The notes under the pieces were generated by a model. The model searched no databases, was not told where the DNA came from, and saw only the letters and a program-made list of their open reading frames with translations. Shown here piece after piece: positions 30,045 to 43,600 of a DNA stretch of 64,000 bases (positions within the stretch are counted from its first letter, which is position 1; the number at the start of each line of letters is the position of its first letter). A program made the translations under genes and the position numbers. The stretch spans positions 251,349 to 315,348 of the forward strand of contig UCHV01000005.1 in the NCBI GenBank assembly GCA_900472395.1, read 5' to 3'. This DNA is from Hyphomicrobiales bacterium (GTDB lineage Bacteria; Pseudomonadota; Alphaproteobacteria; Rhizobiales; Rhizobiaceae).

Positions 30045-31307
30045 ATGACCACGAAACGCGTTCAACCACTCGCACGTGATGCCATGGCCTATGTTCTGGC
30101 GGGCGGCCGGGGAAGCCGCCTGAAGGAACTGACCGACCGCCGTGCCAAACCCGCCGTCTATTTCGGCGGCAAGACCCGCATCATCGATTTCGCGCTGTCA
30201 AATGCGCTCAATTCCGGCATTCGCCGCATCGGCGTCGCGACGCAATACAAGGCGCATTCGCTGATCCGCCACATGCAGCGCGGCTGGGATTTTTTCCGCC
30301 CCGAGCGTAACGAAAGTTTCGACATCCTGCCCGCCTCGCAGCGCGTTTCCGAAACGCAATGGTACGAAGGCACGGCCGACGCCGTTTACCAGAACATCGA
30401 CATCATCCAGGATCATGGCGTCGAATACATGGTCATTCTTGCCGGCGACCACGTCTACAAGATGGACTACGAACTGATGTTGCAGCAGCACGTCGATTCC
30501 GGCGCGGACGTGACCGTCGGTTGCCTGGAAGTGCCGCGCATGGAAGCCGTCGCCTTCGGGGTCATGCACGTCAACGCCAAGGACGAGATCATCGATTTTG
30601 TCGAAAAACCCGCCGATCCGCCAAGCATCCCCGGCGACCCGGACCATGCGTTGGCGTCGATGGGCATCTATGTTTTTCACACGAAATTCCTGATCGAAGC
30701 GTTGAAACGCGATGCCGCCGATCCGAACTCCAGCCGCGATTTCGGCAAGGATATCATTCCGCACATCGTCGCCAACGGCAAAGCCGTCGCCCACCGTTTT
30801 GCCGACAGCTGCGTGCGCTCCGATTTCGAACGCGAGCCCTACTGGCGCGATGTCGGCACGATCGATGCCTATTGGCAGGCAAACGTCGACCTGACGGCAA
30901 TCGTCCCGACGCTCGATATCTACGACAAGTCCTGGCCGATCTGGACCTATCAGGAAGTCACCCCGCCGGCGAAATTCGTGCATGACGACGAAGACCGTCG
31001 CGGCTCGGCAATTTCTTCGGTCGTCTCGGGCGATTGCATCATTTCCGGCTCGTCCTTGAACCGTAGCCTGTTGTTCACAGGCGTGCGCGCCAATTCCTAT
31101 TCGCGCCTCGACGGTGCCGTAATCCTGCCGAATGTGCGTATCGGAAGACATGCTCAGCTTCGCAATGTCGTCATCGATGCCGGTGTAACCATTCCGGAAG
31201 GACTGGTGGTCGGTGAAGATCCCGAAATCGACGCAAAGCGGTTCCGGCGCAGCGAAGGCGGGATCTGCCTGATCACCCAGAAGATGATCGACAAGCTCGA
31301 CATCTGA
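30045..31307 (+). CDS. glgC: Glucose-1-phosphate adenylyltransferase
   Basis: 420 residues from the ATG at 30045, which is preceded by GGGGAGGA. The enzyme makes ADP-glucose and pyrophosphate from ATP and glucose-1-phosphate, the committed and allosterically controlled step of glycogen synthesis. The nucleotide-binding loop is [19 protein letters not shown], the substrate site includes [10 protein letters not shown] and FVEKPADPP, and the C-terminal half is a left-handed beta-helix ([20 protein letters not shown]). Agrobacterium GlgC is activated by fructose-6-phosphate and pyruvate; that follows from the family, not from these residues. The long upstream extension of the frame lies inside glgB and is not coding. 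Confidence 0.97.
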   Translation: MTTKRVQPLARDAMAYVLAGGRGSRLKELTDRRAKPAVYFGGKTRIIDFALSNALNSGIRRIGVATQYKAHSLIRHMQRGWDFFRPERNESFDILPASQRVSETQWYEGTADAVYQNIDIIQDHGVEYMVILAGDHVYKMDYELMLQQHVDSGADVTVGCLEVPRMEAVAFGVMHVNAKDEIIDFVEKPADPPSIPGDPDHALASMGIYVFHTKFLIEALKRDAADPNSSRDFGKDIIPHIVANGKAVAHRFADSCVRSDFEREPYWRDVGTIDAYWQANVDLTAIVPTLDIYDKSWPIWTYQEVTPPAKFVHDDEDRRGSAISSVVSGDCIISGSSLNRSLLFTGVRANSYSRLDGAVILPNVRIGRHAQLRNVVIDAGVTIPEGLVVGEDPEIDAKRFRRSEGGICLITQKMIDKLDI

Positions 31308-31334
31308 AGACGAAACGGGGTTTTGGAAACAAAC

Positions 31335-34411
<3,077 letters not shown>

Positions 34412-34449
34412 GGGTGTTTCTGCTGACAACGAAAGGTCGACGGATGTCG

Positions 34450-34634
34450 TTACCCCCCTCTGCCCTGCCGGGCATCTCCCCCACATGGGGGGAGATCGGA
34501 TGTGGCGACGCCTCGCGTTTCTTTTCCGTCAGAGCGAACGGCAATTTCGCATGCCGAAATAATGAGCCGGCGATGCTCCTTGCCGATCTCCCCCCATGTG
34601 GGGGAGATGTCCGGCAGGACAGAGGGGGGTGTAA
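34450..34634. repeat. RIME-like palindromic repeat, copy 2 (two arms, head to head)
   Basis: Two arms (34450-34500 and 34585-34634) match copy 1 at 11563-11708 but lie in the opposite order, with the large palindromes CTCCCCCACATGGGGGGAG and CTCCCCCCATGTGGGGGAG facing inward. The small palindromes here are GCCCTGCCGGGC and a CCGGCAGG segment. The element separates pgm from glgX and ends only a few bases before the glgX start codon. Confidence 0.8.
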
Positions 34635-34637
34635 CTG

Positions 34638-36587
34638 GTGATGCCCTCTCCTTCCGGCCTCGGCGCAACGCTCACCAACACCGGCGCCACTTTCGCCATC
34701 TGGTCCTCATCCGCCGAAAAGATCGAACTCTGCCTCTTCGACGGCAACACCGAAACCGCTCGCCACACACTCACGCGCGGCGAAAACGATATCCACCACA
34801 TCACCCTCCCCGGCATCACTGCCGGCCAGCGTTACGCCTTTCGCGCGCACGGCACCTACGATCCCGATCGCGGCCTCTGGTTCGACCCATCCAAACTGCT
34901 GGTCGATCCTTACGCCCGCGAACTCGACCGCCCCTTTCACCACGATATCAGGCTGATGCGTTTTGGCGAAGACACCGCCGATATCGTGCCTAAAGCCATC
35001 GTCACATCCCAGACGAAAACCAAAGTCACAGCACCAAAATTCAAACCCGGCGGTTTTGTCTATGAAGTGGCCGTTCGCCCCTTCACCATGCTGCACCCGG
35101 ATGTGCCCGAACATCAGCGCGGCACGATCGCGGCTCTCGCCCACCCGGCCATCCTCGCGCATCTCCAAAAAATCGGTGTCGATGCCATCGAACTGATGCC
35201 GATCACAGCATGGATCGATGAACGTCACCTGCCGCCGCTGGGTCTCACTAATGGCTGGGGTTACAATCCGGTCGCCTTCATGGCGCTCGATCCGCGCCTC
35301 TGCCCCGGCGGCATGAGCGAACTGCGCGAGACGATCGCAACGCTGCACGAAGCCAGCATCGACACCATCCTCGATCTCGTCTTCAACCACACCGGCGAAA
35401 GCGACCGTTATGGCGCGACACTCTCCATGCGCGGCCTCGACAACCTCTCTTATTACCGCCATCTGCCGCACGCCCCCGATGTGCTGGTCAACGACACCGG
35501 CACCGGCAATACGGTTGCCTGCGACCATCCGGTGGTGCAGCGCCTGATCATCGACACACTGCGTCACTTCGTGCTCGAAGCCGGCATCGACGGTTTTCGC
35601 TTCGACCTAGCCCCGGTTCTCGGCCGCACGGCAAGCGGTTTTGTCCGCGATGGCGGCACGCTTTCGGCCATTCTCGCCGACGACGTGTTAGCCGACCGCA
35701 TCATGATTGCCGAACCCTGGGATATTGGCCCCGGCGGTTACCAAATCGGCAATTTCTCGCCCCCGTTCCTCGAATGGAACGACCGCGCCCGCGACGATCT
35801 GCGCCGTTATTGGCGCGGCGACAATGGCCTGACGGGAGCGCTCGCGAGTGCGCTGGCTGGCTCATCGGAAATCTTTTCCCGCCACGATCTCGCACAAATC
35901 CGCAGCGTCAATTTCCTCGCCGCCCATGACGGTTTTACACTGATGGATCTCGTGTCCCATGAGCACAAGCACAACGAGGCAAACGGCGAAAACAACCGCG
36001 ACGGCCACGGCGAAAACCTGTCATGGAACAACGGCACCGAGGGCGCGACCGACGATCCGTCGATCCTCGAAAACCGTCGCCGCGATGTTATCGCGCTGCT
36101 CTCCACGCTGTTCGTATCCCGAGGCACGGTGATGCTGACGGCCGGCGACGAGGGCGGGCGCTCGCAAGACGGCAACAATAACGCCTATTGCCAGGACAAT
36201 GCCATCACCTGGCTGGACTGGCAAAAGCTCGATCCGGCCATCATCGCCCACACGGCCTTTCTTTCAAATCTGCGCAAACGTTTTCCGGCCTTTGCCGACA
36301 CCGCCTTTCTGACAGGCAAGGGCGATGTGGAATGGCTTTCCACCAACGGCCAGGCAATGACCGTCGAGGACTGGGAACGCGGCGATACATCCACCCTGAC
36401 CATGGTGCTTTCCACGCCCGATCAGACAAACGGGCGCAACGTCCGCATTGCCGCCCTGTTCAATCGCGGACACGACACCATCGAGGCCCGTTTGCCGGGC
36501 AACAACTGGCAAACGCTGGCATGTCACGGCTTAATCGATACAATCATGCTCCCACCGCGTTCGGTCAGTTTTTGCATCGAAACGTGA
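34638..36587 (+). CDS. glgX: Glycogen debranching enzyme (isoamylase type)
   Basis: 649 residues from a GTG (34638), or 648 from the adjacent ATG (34641). The enzyme cleaves alpha-1,6 branches left by phosphorylase. The N-terminal CBM48 domain is ATLTNTGATFAIWSSSAEKI; the GH13 barrel has DLVFNHTGESD, DGFRFDLAPVLGR with the nucleophile Asp, AEPWDIGPGGYQIG with the acid Glu, and FLAAHDGFTLMDLVSHEHKH. It is last in the glg operon, but the upstream 229 bases are occupied by the RIME-like repeat, so read-through or a separate promoter is needed. The G-rich end of the repeat lies where a Shine-Dalgarno sequence is expected. Confidence 0.95.
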   Translation: MMPSPSGLGATLTNTGATFAIWSSSAEKIELCLFDGNTETARHTLTRGENDIHHITLPGITAGQRYAFRAHGTYDPDRGLWFDPSKLLVDPYARELDRPFHHDIRLMRFGEDTADIVPKAIVTSQTKTKVTAPKFKPGGFVYEVAVRPFTMLHPDVPEHQRGTIAALAHPAILAHLQKIGVDAIELMPITAWIDERHLPPLGLTNGWGYNPVAFMALDPRLCPGGMSELRETIATLHEASIDTILDLVFNHTGESDRYGATLSMRGLDNLSYYRHLPHAPDVLVNDTGTGNTVACDHPVVQRLIIDTLRHFVLEAGIDGFRFDLAPVLGRTASGFVRDGGTLSAILADDVLADRIMIAEPWDIGPGGYQIGNFSPPFLEWNDRARDDLRRYWRGDNGLTGALASALAGSSEIFSRHDLAQIRSVNFLAAHDGFTLMDLVSHEHKHNEANGENNRDGHGENLSWNNGTEGATDDPSILENRRRDVIALLSTLFVSRGTVMLTAGDEGGRSQDGNNNAYCQDNAITWLDWQKLDPAIIAHTAFLSNLRKRFPAFADTAFLTGKGDVEWLSTNGQAMTVEDWERGDTSTLTMVLSTPDQTNGRNVRIAALFNRGHDTIEARLPGNNWQTLACHGLIDTIMLPPRSVSFCIET

Positions 36588-36694
36588 TCCCACCCATTTT
36601 AGGAAGTTCAAGACAGGTCTCGCTCGAGTAATGTGTTTCGTGCAAAGCTCAGCGATATGTGTCGATAATCATTTTGCATTCGAGAGAGGCCCAC

Positions 36695-37183
36695 ATGCCA
36701 CGCGAGATTTCACTGGGAGATGTAAAAAATCTTGTCGGAACCGAGATCGGCGTATCCAGCTGGATGACCGTCGATCAGACGATGATCGATACCTTTGCCG
36801 ATGCCACCAACGACCATCAGTTCATCCATGTGGACCCGGAACGCGCCGAGGCGGAAAGCCCGTTCGGCGGCACGATCGCGCATGGTTTTCTGACGTTGTC
36901 GCTGCTCTCCGCCATGAACTACGAAAGCCTGCCTGTCATTCGAGAGCAGACGATGGGCCTGAATTACGGCTTCGATTCCATCCGGTTTGGCTCGCCGGTG
37001 AAGACCGGCAGCCGCATTCGCGGCCATTTCGTGCTGAAGGAAGCCCGCTTTCGCGGTGGCGCCATGCTGATGACCACCTATGACATCTCGATCGAGATCG
37101 AAAACGAAAAGAAGCCCGCGCTGACCGGCAGCTGGACGACGATCGTTCAGTTCGATCCGAAAGATCGACCCGAAGACGCATAA
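36695..37183 (+). CDS. MaoC-like (R)-specific enoyl-CoA hydratase family protein
   Basis: 162 residues from the ATG at 36695. Hot-dog fold with the hydratase-2 motif FADATNDHQFIHVDPERA, in which Asp and His are catalytic, followed by GGTIAHGFLTLSLLSAM. Proteins of this group hydrate trans-2-enoyl-CoA to (R)-3-hydroxyacyl-CoA and feed PHB synthesis or beta-oxidation; some act on other thioesters. A -GAGAGG- sequence precedes the start. It lies between glgX and cfa on the same strand with about 100-base gaps, so it may be transcribed alone. Confidence 0.93.
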   Translation: MPREISLGDVKNLVGTEIGVSSWMTVDQTMIDTFADATNDHQFIHVDPERAEAESPFGGTIAHGFLTLSLLSAMNYESLPVIREQTMGLNYGFDSIRFGSPVKTGSRIRGHFVLKEARFRGGAMLMTTYDISIEIENEKKPALTGSWTTIVQFDPKDRPEDA

Positions 37184-37266
37184 CCGTAAAAATTGCAATT
37201 TTCTGATGCGCGCCAAACATTTGCGGGCTAGGCTGGGGACATTCATCCCCGCCGCAGGACGCTCTC

Positions 37267-38508
37267 ATGTTTCCTCTCTCGCATATGATGAAATCCTTTA
37301 TCCGCAAGGGCCGTCTCACCGTCATCGACGCGGACGGCAAACGCCACGTCTTTTCCGGCTCACCGGGCCTTTCAGTCACCATGCGGTTGACCGATCCAAA
37401 GCTTTACAAGAGCCTCGTTTTCAATCCCGAACTTGCCGCCGGTGAAGCCTATATGGACGGCACGATGCGGTTCGAGGAAGGCTCGACGCTACAGGATTTT
37501 CTCTCCCTGTTTTCGGTGAACCGGCTGTCGCTCGGCTCCTACCCGCTGCAAAAGGTGCTGCGGGCGATAAAAATGCGGTTCCGCAAACGCCAACAATCCA
37601 ACCGCAAGGGTCAGGCCCAGCAGAACGTCGCCCATCACTACGATCTCGGCAACGAATTCTACAAACTCTTCCTCGACGACAACATGCTCTATTCCTGCGC
37701 CTATTTTCGCGAGGAAGGCGAAACGCTGGAAGAGGCCCAACGCAACAAGCTGCGGCTGCTGGCGGCAAAACTCGGCCTGAAACCGGGCATGAAAGTGCTG
37801 GATATCGGTTGCGGCTGGGGCGATCTGGCACTGTATCTTGCGAGCCTGGAAGACGTGCAAGTGCTGGGCGTGACGCTATCGAAGGAACAGCAGGCGCTGG
37901 CATCCGAGCGTGCCCAGAAAGCCGGATTGGCCGACCGGGTCAAATTCGAACTGCGGGATTACCGCGATGTTTCGGAGCAATTCGACCGTATCGTTTCGGT
38001 CGGCATGTTCGAACATGTCGGCGTACATCACTACGACGAATTTTTTGCCAAGATAAACACGCTGATGCCGGATGATGGCGTCATGGTGCTGCACTCGATC
38101 GGCCATATGAGCCCACCGGGCATGGCGAGCCCATGGCTTCGCAAATACATCTTTCCGGGCGCCTATTCGCCCGCACTTTCGGAAGTCTTCGAAGTGGTGG
38201 AACAGAACAGCCTGTGGGTCACCGATCTCGAATTCCTGCGCGTGCATTACGCCACCACGCTCGCCCACTGGAACCAGCGTTTCCAGGCAAACCGCGACAA
38301 GGTCATCGAACTCTATGACGAGCGTTTTGCCCGCATGTGGGAATTTTATCTGATCAGCGCCGAGATGATGTTCCGCACCGGCAGCCAGATGGTCTTTCAC
38401 ATGCAGCTGTCGCGCAAGCGCGATGCGGCGCCGATCGTCCGCGATTACATTACCGATAAACAACGCGATTATATCGAGCGGGAAAAACGGCTCGACCTAT
38501 CCATTTGA
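37267..38508 (+). CDS. cfa: Cyclopropane-fatty-acyl-phospholipid synthase family protein
   Basis: 413 residues. The enzyme adds a methylene group from S-adenosylmethionine across the double bond of membrane phospholipid acyl chains. The N-terminal domain (GEAYMDGTMRFEEGSTLQDF) precedes the methyltransferase core: NVAHHYDLGNEFYKLFLDD, the SAM loop VLDIGCGWGDLALYLA, VGMFEHVGVHHYDEFF, and the C-terminal YATTLAHWNQRF. Catalytic bicarbonate-site residues fit the family. The next gene starts 20 bases later, probably in the same operon. Rhizobia carry two cfa genes; which one this is cannot be told. Confidence 0.94.
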   Translation: MFPLSHMMKSFIRKGRLTVIDADGKRHVFSGSPGLSVTMRLTDPKLYKSLVFNPELAAGEAYMDGTMRFEEGSTLQDFLSLFSVNRLSLGSYPLQKVLRAIKMRFRKRQQSNRKGQAQQNVAHHYDLGNEFYKLFLDDNMLYSCAYFREEGETLEEAQRNKLRLLAAKLGLKPGMKVLDIGCGWGDLALYLASLEDVQVLGVTLSKEQQALASERAQKAGLADRVKFELRDYRDVSEQFDRIVSVGMFEHVGVHHYDEFFAKINTLMPDDGVMVLHSIGHMSPPGMASPWLRKYIFPGAYSPALSEVFEVVEQNSLWVTDLEFLRVHYATTLAHWNQRFQANRDKVIELYDERFARMWEFYLISAEMMFRTGSQMVFHMQLSRKRDAAPIVRDYITDKQRDYIEREKRLDLSI

Positions 38509-38528
38509 GAACAGCAAAAGGAAATGCC

Positions 38529-39593
38529 ATGGCCGTGGAGACAGAGCGTGGAACCGCTGTGCGCGACGCTTTTCGCAAGCAAATCAAGGCAGCGACAGAG
38601 CTTGGATCACCCTTCGTCGCCCGTTTATGCCGCCTCGCTGCCGAACGGCTGGACCACGGTACCGCTGTCGGTTGCGCTATTCTGGAGTGGCCGGGTGATG
38701 CTTCGATCAACGGCGATCTCATACCCCTGCGACTGGCCGGCTCACTACATGCGCTTGTTCTGTCTGGAAAGGACGATGCTCTTAAAGCGCTCTATCCACC
38801 ACATGAAAGCAACGACGATACGCTCTGGCAGGCAATCACCAATGCGTTCGCAGTTCACGCCGATTTCATCCTGCACCGGCTCCAATCGCCACCGCAGACC
38901 AACGAAATCCGGCGCTGTAACGCGCTTCTGCCAGGTTTCCTCACGATAGCCGACCTTTTTGGCAAACCGCTGGACCTTTTGGAAGTGGGCGCCAGCGCCG
39001 GCCTCAATCTGCAATGGGATCGTTACCGCTACGATCTGGGCGGTTTTGAATGGGGCGACCCGGCCTCACCCGTAAATCTGAAGCCGGATTGGCAAGGCCC
39101 ACCGCCACCCGACGCAGAGATCACCATCGCAAGCCGCCTCGGCTGCGACCTCAATCCGCTCGACGTCACTTCGGCGGACGACCGGCTGCGGCTGATGTCC
39201 TATGTCTGGGCAGACCAGCCCGACCGCATGCAGCGCCTCGACGCAGCACTCATGCTTGCCGTCGGCAATCCGCCGCCGGTGGAACGCGCCGACGCACTGG
39301 AATGGTTGCCGCGCGAACTGGTGAAACCGCCAACCGGAGCGGTGCGCGTCGTCTATCACTCCATCGCCTGGCAATATCTGCCGGCGGCCTTGCGTGCTCG
39401 CGGCGAAGCGACGATTGCCGAAGCCGGCAAACGCGCCACGAAAGACAGCCCTCTTGCCCGCCTGCAGATGGAAGCAGACGACAACCCGGATGGCGCAACG
39501 ATCAGCTTGCAGATCTGGCCGACCGGCGAAAGCCGCGAACTGGGCCGCGTGGATTTTCACGGGCGCTGGGTGAAGTGGAAGGGGTGGGAGTAA
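38529..39593 (+). CDS. DUF2332 domain-containing protein
   Basis: 354 residues from the ATG at 38529, which follows AAAGGA. DUF2332 features are present: the centre reads PPQTNEIRRCNALLPGF and then a SAM-methyltransferase-like loop LLEVGASAGLNLQWDRYRYD; the later VYHSIAWQYLP segment is also typical. No biochemical function is known for the family; a methyltransferase-like fold is suggested by the loop only. It lies 20 bases after cfa, which may mean a lipid-related role or simple co-transcription. Confidence 0.85.
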   Translation: MAVETERGTAVRDAFRKQIKAATELGSPFVARLCRLAAERLDHGTAVGCAILEWPGDASINGDLIPLRLAGSLHALVLSGKDDALKALYPPHESNDDTLWQAITNAFAVHADFILHRLQSPPQTNEIRRCNALLPGFLTIADLFGKPLDLLEVGASAGLNLQWDRYRYDLGGFEWGDPASPVNLKPDWQGPPPPDAEITIASRLGCDLNPLDVTSADDRLRLMSYVWADQPDRMQRLDAALMLAVGNPPPVERADALEWLPRELVKPPTGAVRVVYHSIAWQYLPAALRARGEATIAEAGKRATKDSPLARLQMEADDNPDGATISLQIWPTGESRELGRVDFHGRWVKWKGWE

Positions 39594-39679
39594 ACCGTCT
39601 CCTGATATCGATAGTTCGGCCGATTTGACAGCACCGAAACACAACCTATGATCGCATTGATATGTGTAAGGTTGGGACT

Positions 39680-39919
39680 ATGAGCGGGCTTGATGCTGCG
39701 GAAATTGAACATACCAAACTGCTGGCGAATGCGCTGGATCGCGCCTCCACAGCTTGTTTTACGGTGGGAATTGCAACGCCGCTTGCCGCGATGATTTACG
39801 GCTTCACCAATCTGGGTATCAAATTCGGCTTCGTTGTCATATACTGCCTTACCGGTTGGCTATTCGTCACAATATTCCTTCACTATATGGCCAGACGCGT
39901 TTTGAGGAAATTGAGATGA
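39680..39919 (+). CDS. Small two-helix membrane protein
   Basis: 79 residues from the ATG at 39680 (preceded by AAGG and GGGA), or 85 from an ATG at 39662. I do not recognise a family. Residues after about 20 form two hydrophobic segments: STACFTVGIATPLAAMIYGF and FGFVVIYCLTGWLFVTIFLH, separated by a short turn with a Lys, and the C-terminus is strongly basic (ARRVLRKLR). The topology suggests both ends in the cytoplasm. The stop overlaps the start of a second small membrane ORF by four bases, which implies co-translation. Confidence 0.65.
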   Translation: MSGLDAAEIEHTKLLANALDRASTACFTVGIATPLAAMIYGFTNLGIKFGFVVIYCLTGWLFVTIFLHYMARRVLRKLR

Positions 39920-40050
39920 CTCCGGAATGGCTTTTTGTTTCATTCGGAATGCCCGCAATTATCGCGATCATCGCTTACATAGCGGTTCGCCTCCACGAAT
40001 GGGATCTCGACCGGCGGCAAAAACACAAACACCGCCAACCCGGTGAGTGA
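39916..40050 (+). CDS. Very small single-helix membrane protein, coupled to the previous gene
   Basis: 44 residues. The ATG overlaps the previous TGA (ATGA). One hydrophobic segment (LFVSFGMPAIIAIIAYIAVR) is followed by a charged tail rich in Arg, Lys and His. The upstream TTGAGGAAATTGAG gives a Shine-Dalgarno match (GAGGAAATTGAG). The coupling, codon use and membrane character support it as real, but no family is recognised. It may be a partner or regulator of the upstream 79-residue protein. Confidence 0.55.
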   Translation: MTPEWLFVSFGMPAIIAIIAYIAVRLHEWDLDRRQKHKHRQPGE

Positions 40051-40065
40051 CCGTTCGCGGCGCCC

Positions 40066-40626
40066 TTACAGCGCCGCGTCCCTTGCACCCTCGGCCAGAA
40101 GACCGAACGCATAATCCGAAAACGACCGCCACACCTCGACGCGGAACGCATCTTCGGCAGTTCTCAGCAGCACGATCTCCACCTTCCCGAAAATCGTACG
40201 CGAGCAGGCGCCGACCGCAAACGCGGCAAGCGACAGGTCCTGCGGGCAGCCGGTATTGATGGCGGCAGCAGCACCTGGACCGGACACCATAATCGCCGTG
40301 TTGCGATGGGAAACGTCGGTTGCCGAATGCGGCACCGTGGCCTTGGTCGTGTCGGCAATCAGGCCAGTTCCAATTCCTCCGCTGCCCTCGGCAATCACCA
40401 GCCACTCGTCCGGCCCCAGCCACAGCGCGGTGCGGCCATTGGCGGAAGCGGATGTTTTCGGTTTGACCGGCAGGTCAAGGCCAAGCGCCGCAGACAATGC
40501 CGGCACGTCCGCCGCCGCCGCACGCAGCGAGATGCGCTCGGCCGGTGCCGCCAGTTCAAGCCGGGCAACGGACGAGCCGCCATGAACACCGGCAAGCGGA
40601 AGCGTCCTTACTGCAACGTCAGCCAT
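40066..40626 (-). CDS. soxG: Sarcosine oxidase gamma subunit
   Basis: 186 residues from the ATG at 40626, which overlaps the soxA end by eight bases. The subunit is the GcvT-like small partner of heterotetrameric sarcosine oxidase. Motifs: ALWLGPDEWLVIAEG, TDVSHRNTAIMVSGPGAAA, INTGCPQDLSLAAFAVGACSRTIFG split over the middle, and FRVEVWRSFSDYAFGLL at the end. It helps assemble the complex and shape the folate site. It is the last gene of the minus-strand operon. Confidence 0.94.
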   Translation of the reverse strand: MADVAVRTLPLAGVHGGSSVARLELAAPAERISLRAAAADVPALSAALGLDLPVKPKTSASANGRTALWLGPDEWLVIAEGSGGIGTGLIADTTKATVPHSATDVSHRNTAIMVSGPGAAAAINTGCPQDLSLAAFAVGACSRTIFGKVEIVLLRTAEDAFRVEVWRSFSDYAFGLLAEGARDAAL

Positions 40627-43600
40627 TGATACGGCCTCCTTCCTTGTCGACAAACACCACATCGGTCACTTCGACGGCGATCAGCTTGTCCTTCATCGGC
40701 ACGTAAAGTGTTTCGCCCATCTTGGCTCGACCGCCGGCCACCAGCGCCATCGCAATCGAACGGCCGAGATTTTCCGACCAGTAGGACGAGGTGACGTGCC
40801 CCAGCATGGTCATCGGTTTCGGCTGGTTCGGGTCGGCAACGATCTGGCCGCCCTCCTCCAGCACCTCGTTCGGATCCCTGGTCAAAAGCCCGACAAGCTG
40901 CTTGCGGCCTTCACGCACGAGGTCCGGGCGCTTCAAGCCACGAATGCCGACGAAATCGGTCTTCTTCTTGGAAACCGCCCAGCCATAACCGGCATCGTCC
41001 GGCGTGACCGTGCCGTCGGTATCCTGGCCGACGATGAGATAACCCTTTTCGGCGCGCAGAACGTGCATGGTTTCGGTGCCGTAAAGGCAGGCGCCGAGGT
41101 TTTGGGCCCGCTCCCAGATCGCCTTCCACACGGCCGGACCGAAATCCGCTGGCACGTTGACCTCGAAACCGATTTCACCGGTAAACGACACACGGAACAG
41201 CCGAGCGGGAACGCCCATGACCGTGCACTCGGCAACCGACATATGCGAAAATGCTTCGTTGGAAATGTCGAGACCTTCGACAAACGGAGCGATGATTTCG
41301 CGCGCCTGCGGACCCTGAACGGCGATCACCGCCCATTGTTCGGTGGTCGAGGTCAGCCACACTTTCAGATGCGGGAATTCGGTCTGCAGATAATCTTCCA
41401 TATGCTGCAACACGCGCGGCGCACCACCGGTCGTGGTGGTCACATGGAAACGATCTTCGGCCAGACGCCCGACAACACCGTCGTCATAGATGAAACCATC
41501 TTCGCGGGTCATGATGCCGTAACGGCTCTTGCCCGGTTTCAGCGTGTCCCATGCGTTGGTGTAGAGCAGGTTGAGGAATTGAGCCGCATCCGGGCCAACC
41601 ACCTCGATCTTGCCGAGCGTCGAAGCATCGAACACGCCGCCCACCTCGCGCACCGTCCTGCATTCACGGTTGACGGCGGCTGCCATATCCTCGCCGCGCT
41701 TCGGGAAATACCAGGCGCGCTTCCAGTTGCCGACATCCTCGAATTCCGCGCCTTCGGCCGCTTCCAGAGCGTGCATCGGCGTCTTGCGGGCCGGATCGAA
41801 CAGGGCCCCACGCGAATGCGCCACCAGCGTGCCGTAGGTCACCGGCGTATAGGGCGCACGGAACGTGGTAAGACCCACCTGCGGGATCGGCCGTCCGAGC
41901 ATTTCCGATGCGATGGCCAAGCCGTGCATGTTGGAGAGCTTGCCCTGATCGGACGCCATGCCGTTGGTGGTGAAACGCTTGATGTGCTCGATCGAGTGCA
42001 TGCCCTCGCGCACGGCAAGGCGGATATCCTTGGCGGTCACGTCATGCTGGAAATCGACGAATGCCTTGACGGTCGTATCACGGCCGGCACCTTCGGCCGC
42101 ACCGATCAGGCCGCCGGTCCATTCGTAGAGGTTGGAGCCGGCAAAGGCGATGGCATCGATGCTGGACGCACCCTTGTGCCCGGCCATTTCGGCACCGGCG
42201 GCAAGCGCCTCGCCGATCAGTGCCGAGAGACCGTCGGTGCCGTTGCAGGCGCCGATGGAGATGCAGTCCTGCGCATAGATATCCGGCAGGAAACGGTCGT
42301 TTTCCGCATCGAACCGCAGCTTTCCACGCGATTGCGAGAACAGGTGTACGGAGGGCGTCCAGCCCGCCGAAACCAGCAGCGCATCCACCTTGAGCTTGCG
42401 GCCGGTCTTTTCGCCATTGCGAGCGACGCTGATCGAGGAAACGCGGTGACGACCCGCCGTATCCAGCACGGAATGGCCGAGAAGAACATCGATGCCAAGT
42501 GAACGCGCTTCTGCAAGCACCGCCTCGCCGGGCAGCTTGCGGTTATCGACGATGGCGACAACATCGATGCCGGCGCGCTTCAGATCAAAAGCGGCTTCGT
42601 AAGCAGAATCATGCGCCGTATAGACAGCCACCGCGCGACCGACGGCAACACCGTGATGGTTGAGGAACGTGCGCGCGGCGGACGCAAGCATGATGCCCGG
42701 ACGGTCATTGTTGGCGAACACCATATGGCGTTCGATCGAGCCGGTCGCGAGGATGACCTTTTTCGCCCGCACCTGCCACAGCCGCTCGCGTGGAAGATCC
42801 TTGCCCGGCAGCGGCAGATGGTCCGTCACACGCTCCACGAGGCCGAGGAAACCGTGATTGTAATACCCGAACACGGTGGTGCGGTTGAGCACCGTCACAT
42901 TCGGCATCGCTTTCAACTTGGCGGCGACAGCTTGTGCCCAATCGTAACCGTTCTTGCCGTCTATCTCGGTCGATGAGTCGAAATGCAGCGCACCGCCGAC
43001 TTCCGGCTGTTCATCGACGAGAATGACCTTGGCACCGGTCGAGGCAGCAGACAGCGCCGCCGTCAGCCCGGCCACGCCGGCACCGGCGATCAGCACATCG
43101 CAGTGTTCGTAACGGCTGGCATAATGGTCGGTATCGGCTTCATTCGGCGCTTCGCCGAGACCGGCGGCGCGGCGGATGATCGGCTCATAAAGTTTGTGCC
43201 AGGCTTCCTTCGGCCACATGAAGGTCTTGTAGTAGAAACCGGCAGCAAAAAACGGCGACAGCAGATCGTTGAACGCGCCGATATCGTGTTTCAGCGACGG
43301 CCAGCGGTTCTGCGAGGCGATCTTGGCGCCATCGAACACCTCCTGCACGGTGGCGCGAACGTTGGGCTGACGACGCGAGGCATCACGCGATACATCCAGC
43401 AGCGCATTCGGCTCTTCCGGCCCGGCCGAAAGGATGCCGCGCGGGCGATGGTATTTGAACGAGCGGCCGAGCAGGTGCACACCATGCGCCAGCAGCGCGG
43501 AGGCAACCGTATCGCCCTCAAGCGCCGTATAGCTCTTGCCATCGAAGGTGAAACGGGCGGTACGAGCAGGTGTGTGGCGACCGGCACCCTTGATACGAAA

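Noticed and set aside
40796-42502. Long plus-strand frame opposite soxA
   Set aside because: Shadow of soxA; no motif and no promoter.
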